Source: an uncultured Bulleidia sp.
GTDB lineage: Bacteria > Bacillota_I > Bacilli_A > Erysipelotrichales > Erysipelotrichaceae
Assembly: GCA_934754415.1 (NCBI GenBank)
Contig: CAKVIS010000056.1
Span: forward strand, 1-10,109
Reading direction: 5' to 3'
DNA: 10,109 nucleotides
Shown here: positions 5,954-10,109 of the stretch, in pieces
How the letters are laid out: each line of letters begins with the position of its first letter
Numbering within the stretch: the stretch's first letter is position 1
Notes under the pieces: model-generated
What the model was told of the DNA's origin: nothing
What the model saw: the letters and a program-made list of their open reading frames with translations, nothing else
Databases searched by the model: none
Position numbers and translations under genes: made by a program

Positions 5954-8509
5954 ATGGACCTGGAAAAAATGACTGAACATCTTCAGGATTGTCTGATTAC
6001 AGCTGTGAATGCTGCTAAAGATGCACATCATGTGGAGTGTACGCTGGAACATGTTTTACATGCCATGCTGTCCACAGATTGTCTGGATGGCATTCTGGAG
6101 AATGTACATATTGATAAAAATCAACTGGAATCGCTGGTAGATGAGGAAATTACACATTTACATACAGTAGATGGGAATAATGCCCCAACATTAAACAGAT
6201 ATGTAGTAGAAGCTTCAAATTATGCAGAATCTTACATGAAGAAGGTTGGAGATACTTACATGAGTACTCTTGTGTACTTTGTCAGTATATTTGAAACCAA
6301 TGCCATGATTGTTCATAAAATTATGGACACCTTCCATGTGACTTTGAGGGATCTGCTGCAAGCTGAAAATGCAGTGAGAGGAGGTGTTACTATGGATGAA
6401 AAGAATACAGAAAGTCAGTTAAACGCATTAAAGAAATATGGCAGAGATCTGGTACAGGAAGTGAAAGAAGGAAAAATTGATCCTGTTATCGGAAGAGATG
6501 AAGAAATCAGAAGAGTGATTGAAATCTTATCACGTAAAACCAAGAATAACCCTGTGCTGATTGGTGAACCAGGTGTTGGTAAAACTGCTATTGTGGAAGG
6601 CCTGGCACATCGTATACATGACAAAGATGTGCCGTTAGGTTTACAGAATAAAAAACTAATTGAACTGGATATGGGTGCTCTGATTGCCGGAGCCAAGTAT
6701 AAAGGTGAATTTGAAGAACGTCTGAAAGGTGTTATCAAAGAAGTACAACGTTCCAATGGTAATATCATCCTGTTTATTGATGAAATTCATAATCTTGTCG
6801 GAGCAGGAAGAAGTGAAGGCTCCATGGATGCGGCTAACTTACTGAAACCAATGCTGGCAAGAGGTGAGCTGAAATGTATCGGTGCAACAACTTTCGATGA
6901 ATACAGAAAGTACATTGAAAAGGACAGAGCTTTGGAAAGACGTTTCCAGAAGGTTCAGGTATCTGAGCCTACAGTGGATGATACCATTGCGATTCTTCGA
7001 GGTCTTAAGGAAAGATTTGAGACACATCATAATGTGAAAATCAAAGATGAAGCAATTGTTGCGGCTGCACAGCTTTCCAATCGTTATATTACAGACCGTT
7101 TCCTTCCTGATAAAGCTATTGACCTTATCGATGAAGCATGTGCTTCTATTCGTGTGGAAATGGATTCCATGCCTAAGGAGCTGGACGAATTAAAGAGAAA
7201 GATTAATCTACTTAAAACGGAAGAATCTTCTCTGAAAGAAGAAACAGAAGAAAAATCCAAAGCAAGACTTGAAGAAATTCGTAAAGAACTTGCTGAACTT
7301 GAAGAGCAGGATCACACAAAGACTGCTAAATGGAAGGCTGAAAAAGAAAAGATAAGTTCTTTACAGGATTATCGTATACAGCTGGATAAGGCAAAAAGGG
7401 ATCTTAATGATGCCATGAATAATGACAATTATGATCTTGCGGGAAGATTACAGTATCAGACAATTCCAAATCTTGAAAAGGAAATTGCCGAAGCTGAAAA
7501 AGCTGAAAAGTATACCCTGTTACAGCAGGAAGTTGATGAAAACATGATTGCCAAGATTGTGTCCAGATGGACTCATATTGATGTGGCAAGATTGCAGAGT
7601 ACCGAAAAGGAAAAGATTTTACACTTGCCTGCATTCCTTGAAAAACGCGTCATGGGGCAGGATGAAGCTTTAAAGCTTGTGTCTGATGCTATCTTACGTT
7701 CCAAGGCAAATATTCAGGATGAAAACAGACCTCTTGGTTCCTTCCTGTTCTTAGGACCTACCGGTGTAGGTAAAACTGAAGTAGCCAAGGCACTTGCACA
7801 GCAGCTGTTTGATGATGAAAGCAAGATTGTACGTATTGATATGTCTGAATATATGGAGAAGTTTTCAGTTTCCAGACTGATTGGTGCTCCTCCAGGCTAT
7901 GTTGGATATGAAGAAGGTGGCCAGCTGACAGAAGCAGTGCGTCGTAATCCATACTGCATCGTATTGCTGGATGAAATTGAAAAAGCACATCCTGATGTCT
8001 TTAACATTCTGTTACAGATTCTTGATGACGGACGTATTACGGATTCCAAGGGTGTTACGGTTGATTTCAAGAATACTATCATTATCATGACAAGTAATCT
8101 TGGCTCACAATATGCCTTTGAACAGGACACTGATGTACGTAAAGAACACTATGAAGAAGAGGTACAGAAGTTCTTTAAACCTGAACTGATTAATCGTATT
8201 GATGAAATTATCGTCTTCAATGCTTTAGGAAAGGATGTTCAGGTGAAGATTGCCGATAAGTTCCTGAATCTTCTTGCAAATCGTCTTGAAGAAAAGGATA
8301 TCCATCTTGAGGTTACTCCGGCGGCAAAGGAAAGAATTATTACCCTTGGTGTAGATCCTCAGTTTGGTGCTAGACCAATGCGCAGACATATTCAAAGAGA
8401 AGTAGAAACATTGGTTGCCAAGACAATGCTTGAAAACGATGACCTTGAAAATAAGACCATCGTTGTAGATGCCGATGAAAACGGCTATAAAGTTTTTGTT
8501 AAAGAGTAA
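5954..8509 (+). CDS. clpB: ATP-dependent disaggregase ClpB (Hsp100)
   Basis: ClpB is a hexameric AAA+ machine that threads aggregated proteins and works with DnaK-DnaJ-GrpE, which fits its place as last gene of the operon. It has 851 residues, close to the family norm. The N-domain (about 1-145) is rather divergent. AAA1 has Walker A GEPGVGKT (204-211), pore loop AKYKGEFE near 247-254 and Walker B ILFIDEIH (272-279). A coiled-coil middle domain (about 405-530) separates ClpB from protease partners ClpA and ClpC. AAA2 has Walker A GPTGVGKT (601-608), pore GAPPGYVGYEEGG, Walker B VLLDEIEKAHPDV, sensor ELINRIDE and GARPMRRHIQ. The usual WTGIPV before AAA2 reads WTHIDV (539-544). AGGAGGT (5939-5945) lies eight bases before ATG. 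A second start signal occurs inside the gene at 6379-6394. No CtsR box is seen nearby; control appears to be through CIRCE. Confidence 0.98.
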   Translation: MDLEKMTEHLQDCLITAVNAAKDAHHVECTLEHVLHAMLSTDCLDGILENVHIDKNQLESLVDEEITHLHTVDGNNAPTLNRYVVEASNYAESYMKKVGDTYMSTLVYFVSIFETNAMIVHKIMDTFHVTLRDLLQAENAVRGGVTMDEKNTESQLNALKKYGRDLVQEVKEGKIDPVIGRDEEIRRVIEILSRKTKNNPVLIGEPGVGKTAIVEGLAHRIHDKDVPLGLQNKKLIELDMGALIAGAKYKGEFEERLKGVIKEVQRSNGNIILFIDEIHNLVGAGRSEGSMDAANLLKPMLARGELKCIGATTFDEYRKYIEKDRALERRFQKVQVSEPTVDDTIAILRGLKERFETHHNVKIKDEAIVAAAQLSNRYITDRFLPDKAIDLIDEACASIRVEMDSMPKELDELKRKINLLKTEESSLKEETEEKSKARLEEIRKELAELEEQDHTKTAKWKAEKEKISSLQDYRIQLDKAKRDLNDAMNNDNYDLAGRLQYQTIPNLEKEIAEAEKAEKYTLLQQEVDENMIAKIVSRWTHIDVARLQSTEKEKILHLPAFLEKRVMGQDEALKLVSDAILRSKANIQDENRPLGSFLFLGPTGVGKTEVAKALAQQLFDDESKIVRIDMSEYMEKFSVSRLIGAPPGYVGYEEGGQLTEAVRRNPYCIVLLDEIEKAHPDVFNILLQILDDGRITDSKGVTVDFKNTIIIMTSNLGSQYAFEQDTDVRKEHYEEEVQKFFKPELINRIDEIIVFNALGKDVQVKIADKFLNLLANRLEEKDIHLEVTPAAKERIITLGVDPQFGARPMRRHIQREVETLVAKTMLENDDLENKTIVVDADENGYKVFVKE
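6379..6394 (+). promoter_or_regulatory. Internal ribosome site and ATG for short ClpB
   Basis: AGGAGGTG (6379-6386) is a full Shine-Dalgarno. It ends five bases before an in-frame ATG (6392-6394), which is residue Met147, at the N-domain/AAA1 boundary. Starting here would give a 705-residue ClpB lacking the N-domain. Known ClpB proteins (E. coli) use an internal start near residue 149 for just such a form. The bases encode VRGGVTM, so the signal sits in a non-critical linker. Confidence 0.65.
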
Positions 8510-9329
8510 GTAAATGTTCTTTAAGCCAGACAACGGCACCATCCTGTAAATTGGAAAGAGCAGAGTCATCTGCTCTTTCTTTTACTTTTTTCATGGCATT
8601 TCCCATAGCTACAGAAGTGCCTGCTTCTTCAAACATAGACAAATCATTTTCTCCGTCTCCTATAGCCACTACCTCAGTATCCTGAATATTTAACAGTTGT
8701 TTTAAGATGTGCAGAGCATTTCCTTTAGAAACTCCATGAGGGCATACTTCAAGCCATTTACTGTTCACAAAGAAATACGAGTAGTTTTCCTGTTTTAGAT
8801 GACTGACAAAGTCCTTTAAAACAAAATGGAACGAAGAGAAACATAGTTTTTCGCATGTTTGCAGATGTATTTTTGTAACTGGGGTCAGATGGTGTGGATA
8901 ATGCGGTTTTCCACTTACTTTATGGTACAGGGCATATATACCTGAGTATAAGATAGATGGAATATAAAACCAGTTTGCACATGTATGATAGAATTTTTCT
9001 TTGTCAGAAAAAGACATTACCATGGGATATTTCTGCAGAAGATTCATGCAGGTATTGATTTCTTTAGCCTGTAAAGGATCGTGAGAATATATTACTTTTC
9101 CAGATGCTTCATAAATCTCTAGTCCGTTCATACAGCTGACATAGTCGTAGACAGGCTTTTTAAAGATTCTCTGTACACTGTAAAAAGGTCTTCCACTGGA
9201 AATGAGTATTTGAATTCCTTGTTGTTGTAATGCATGTAAGACAGCATATCCCTCATCTGAGACTTCCCCGTGTATATTTAATAACGTTCCGTCAAGGTCC
9301 AGAACAACGAGCTTTGTATTTGTATTCAT
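8499..9329 (-). CDS. Cof-type HAD-superfamily phosphatase (subfamily IIB)
   Basis: These cytosolic, Mg-dependent enzymes hydrolyse small phosphate esters, often sugar phosphates or cofactor precursors; the substrate here cannot be told. The 276-residue length is typical. Motif I is VVLDLDGTLL with nucleophile Asp11 and Asp13, motif II ends in ISSGRP (Ser45), motif III has Lys202 in GVSKGNA, and motif IV is IGDGENDLSMF (223-233). The segment between motifs II and III is a C2-type cap. ATG at 9329-9327 is preceded by GAAAGGA (9344-9338) at eight bases. It converges on clpB and overlaps its last 11 bases, and the clpB terminator lies within its coding sequence. The DNA just upstream appears to be the left end of an IS605-type element, so the original promoter may have been displaced. 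No clear replacement promoter is visible. Confidence 0.93.
   Translation of the reverse strand: MNTNTKLVVLDLDGTLLNIHGEVSDEGYAVLHALQQQGIQILISSGRPFYSVQRIFKKPVYDYVSCMNGLEIYEASGKVIYSHDPLQAKEINTCMNLLQKYPMVMSFSDKEKFYHTCANWFYIPSILYSGIYALYHKVSGKPHYPHHLTPVTKIHLQTCEKLCFSSFHFVLKDFVSHLKQENYSYFFVNSKWLEVCPHGVSKGNALHILKQLLNIQDTEVVAIGDGENDLSMFEEAGTSVAMGNAMKKVKERADDSALSNLQDGAVVWLKEHLLTL
8554..8591 (+). terminator. Intrinsic terminator of the heat-shock operon, inside the convergent HAD gene
   Basis: GAAAGAGCAGA (8554-8564) pairs perfectly with TCTGCTCTTTC (8569-8579) around the four-base loop GTCA. It is followed by TTTT AC TTTTTT (8580-8591). This is a strong rho-independent terminator in the plus direction, 45 bases after the clpB stop. 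On the minus strand no T-run follows, so it should not stop HAD transcription. It encodes the KKVKERADDSALSN part of the HAD protein. Confidence 0.92.
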
Positions 9330-9362
9330 AAATTAAATCCTTTCGTTTGCTATAGGCGGAAA

Positions 9363-9384
9363 CCCACTGCCTTTAGGCGGTGGG
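9363..9384 (+). repeat. Left-end hairpin of the IS605-type element
   Basis: CCCACTGCC (9363-9371) and GGCGGTGGG (9376-9384) form nine pairs (one T.G) around TTTA. Hairpins of the CCCACCGCC-TTTA-GGCGGTGGG kind are common at the ends of Firmicute IS200/IS605 elements, where TnpA recognises them as single-stranded DNA. It is 24 bases from the end of the tnpA pseudogene. Read in the minus direction it has only TTT after it, so it is at best a weak tnpA terminator. Confidence 0.8.
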
Positions 9385-9408
9385 AGGAGCCTTGAAAATA
9401 GTTATCTA

Positions 9409-9813
9409 TTATCCCTGACTCTCAATATACTTTTGTATAGTCGCTGACGATACTTCTCCAATACTTCAAGCAAAGCATCTGTCTGACCAAAATGTTTTTT
9501 TCTTCTCATACTGTTTTGATAAGATTGAGCTATATTTTTGCCATAGGTAATATGTTGTTTCTTATTTTACAATCTTAACAATGTCGCAAACCCTATCCGT
9601 CGTATCATAACTTATTAAGAAATGTATGTGGTCTTTGCCAGTTTCTATAGCAATTATTTCGTAGCCATGAGTATTGGCTATATCAAAAAACTTTTGCTTA
9701 ACATCATCAATGATAGAACCTTTTAGTAGTTGCTTACGATATTTAGTTACAGGAACTATATGTACTTTAAGACTGTATTTCCGTCTGTTATGACGATTGT
9801 ATCTGGTATCCAT
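9409..9813 (-). pseudogene. tnpA: IS200/IS605-family transposase TnpA, broken by two stops
   Basis: TnpA is the small Y1 HUH single-strand transposase. From ATG 9813-9811, with GAGGTGA (9823-9817) close upstream, one frame can be read for 134 codons to TAA 9411-9409, the normal family length. It is interrupted by TAA at codon 84 (9564-9562) and TGA at codon 116 (9468-9466). The first part has KYRKQLL and the metal-binding HUH motif DHIHFLI (61-67). Beyond the first stop, recognisable sequence continues: TTYYLWQKY, KKTFWSDRCFA, then IGEVSSATIQKYIESQG with the catalytic Tyr at 129. The first stop replaces what is probably Gln (CAA to TAA) and the second a likely Cys. The 83-residue product keeps HUH but lacks the nucleophile, so it should be inactive. 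No frameshift has occurred, suggesting recent decay. Confidence 0.9.
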
Positions 9814-9832
9814 AAATCACCTCGAAACAATA

Positions 9833-9868
9833 ATTTCACTAATTATTATATAATATATTTAGTGAAAT
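9833..9868. promoter_or_regulatory. Divergent tnpA/tnpB promoter region within an inverted repeat
   Basis: Ten-base arms ATTTCACTAA (9833-9842) and TTAGTGAAAT (9859-9868) flank a 16-base AT-only core. The core holds the palindrome ATTATATAAT (9845-9854), which supplies a consensus TATAAT -10 box on each strand. The -35 hexamers at proper spacing are poor in both directions. The arrangement could be a divergent promoter with an operator, or a structural site for the transposon. Confidence 0.5.
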
Positions 9869-9889
9869 ACTTATGAGAGGAGTACATCT

Positions 9890-10109
9890 ATGGAACAGAT
9901 GACTATTACAGCTAAAATTCAAATAGTCGCAACTGAAACAGATAAAGTTTTGCTTGATAAAACTATGTCTGTTTATCGTGATGCCTGCAATTATGTTTCA
10001 GACTATGTATTCCATACTCATGATTTAAAGCCGTTTTCACTTAATAAGGTTTTGTATTCTACTCTGAGAGAAAAGTTTGGTCTTAAATCACAAATGGCTC
10101 AGTCTGTTT
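9890..10109 (+). CDS. tnpB: TnpB, IS605-family RNA-guided nuclease, N-terminal part
   Basis: The frame opens at ATG 9890, with AGGAG (9878-9882) seven bases upstream, and stays open for 73 codons to the window edge. The protein begins MEQMTITAKIQIVATETDK and contains YRDACNYVSDYVF and LREKFGLKSQMAQSV. This matches the N-terminal (wedge/REC side) part of TnpB proteins of IS605 and IS1341 elements. TnpB uses a guide RNA from the element's right end to cut DNA at the donor site and so favours retention of the element. The RuvC residues and zinc finger lie beyond the window, so activity cannot be judged. It is divergent from the broken tnpA, with 76 bases between the start codons. Confidence 0.88.
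   Translation, partial: MEQMTITAKIQIVATETDKVLLDKTMSVYRDACNYVSDYVFHTHDLKPFSLNKVLYSTLREKFGLKSQMAQSV

Larger units (their letters stand above)
9345..10109 (+). mobile_element. IS200/IS605-family element, left part, runs off the window
   Basis: The layout is left-end hairpin, then tnpA on the minus strand, then divergent tnpB on the plus strand, as in IS605 and IS608 types. The left boundary is proposed, not proven. TTTC (9341-9344) could be the flanking target/cleavage tetranucleotide and GAAA (9359-9362), just 5' of the hairpin foot, its complementary guide, by analogy with IS608. The right end, and any guide RNA overlapping the tnpB 3' end, lie outside the window. With tnpA broken, the copy would need help in trans to move. 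Confidence 0.75.

Noticed and set aside
8225..8569. 114-codon minus-strand frame across the clpB end
   Set aside because: It is a shadow of clpB and of the HAD gene with no motif and no ribosome site; the two overlapping genes account for the region.
9466..9468. TGA in tnpA as a recoded (selenocysteine or read-through) codon
   Set aside because: A TAA stop also interrupts the same frame, no recoding structure is evident, and the position is not a known functional Cys; plain decay is simpler.

Overview
The window is low-GC Firmicute (Bacillota) chromosome. It is built around one heat-shock operon, hrcA-grpE-dnaK-dnaJ-clpB, flanked on both sides by mobile-element debris. Strong AGGAGG ribosome sites, a sigma-A-type promoter, CIRCE operators and a DnaK of 607 aa (short, as in Gram-positives) all fit Bacillota. 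Having clpB as the last gene of an HrcA operon, with no hemN or lepA upstream, suggests an Erysipelotrichia-like gut lineage. That placement is inference and is not proven by the sequence.

Left part (1-1170): the 3' part of a protein with a six-hairpin-glycosidase look is cut off by the window edge. It runs directly into a decayed TnpV-like gene with one frameshift and two stops. Next comes a stretch with no credible ORF that looks like the 5' part (domain I) of a bacterial group II intron. It begins GTGCG and has several GNRA-capped hairpins, but no reverse transcriptase and no recognisable domain V remain.

Centre (1171-8591): a TTGACA-17-TAATAT promoter carries a near-perfect CIRCE over the -35. 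A second, half-degenerate CIRCE lies between the transcription start and the hrcA ribosome site. HrcA (repressor), GrpE (nucleotide exchange), DnaK (Hsp70), DnaJ (J-protein) and ClpB (Hsp100 disaggregase) follow on the same strand, each with a good ribosome site. Together they form the bacterial refolding and disaggregation machine, and HrcA represses the operon that encodes it. A hairpin sits between dnaK and dnaJ. clpB contains an internal Shine-Dalgarno plus ATG that would give an N-domain-less short form. The operon's strong intrinsic terminator lies inside the 3' end of the next, convergent gene.

Right part (8499-10109): a Cof-type HAD phosphatase on the minus strand overlaps the clpB end by 11 bp. 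Its upstream region is replaced by the left end of an IS200/IS605-family element. In that element tnpA is a pseudogene (two in-frame stops, HUH motif and catalytic Tyr still readable), while the divergent tnpB is open to the window edge. No wholly new system is evident. The most useful observations are the tandem CIRCE, the internal clpB start, the terminator embedded in a coding gene, and the mobile fragments at both operon borders.
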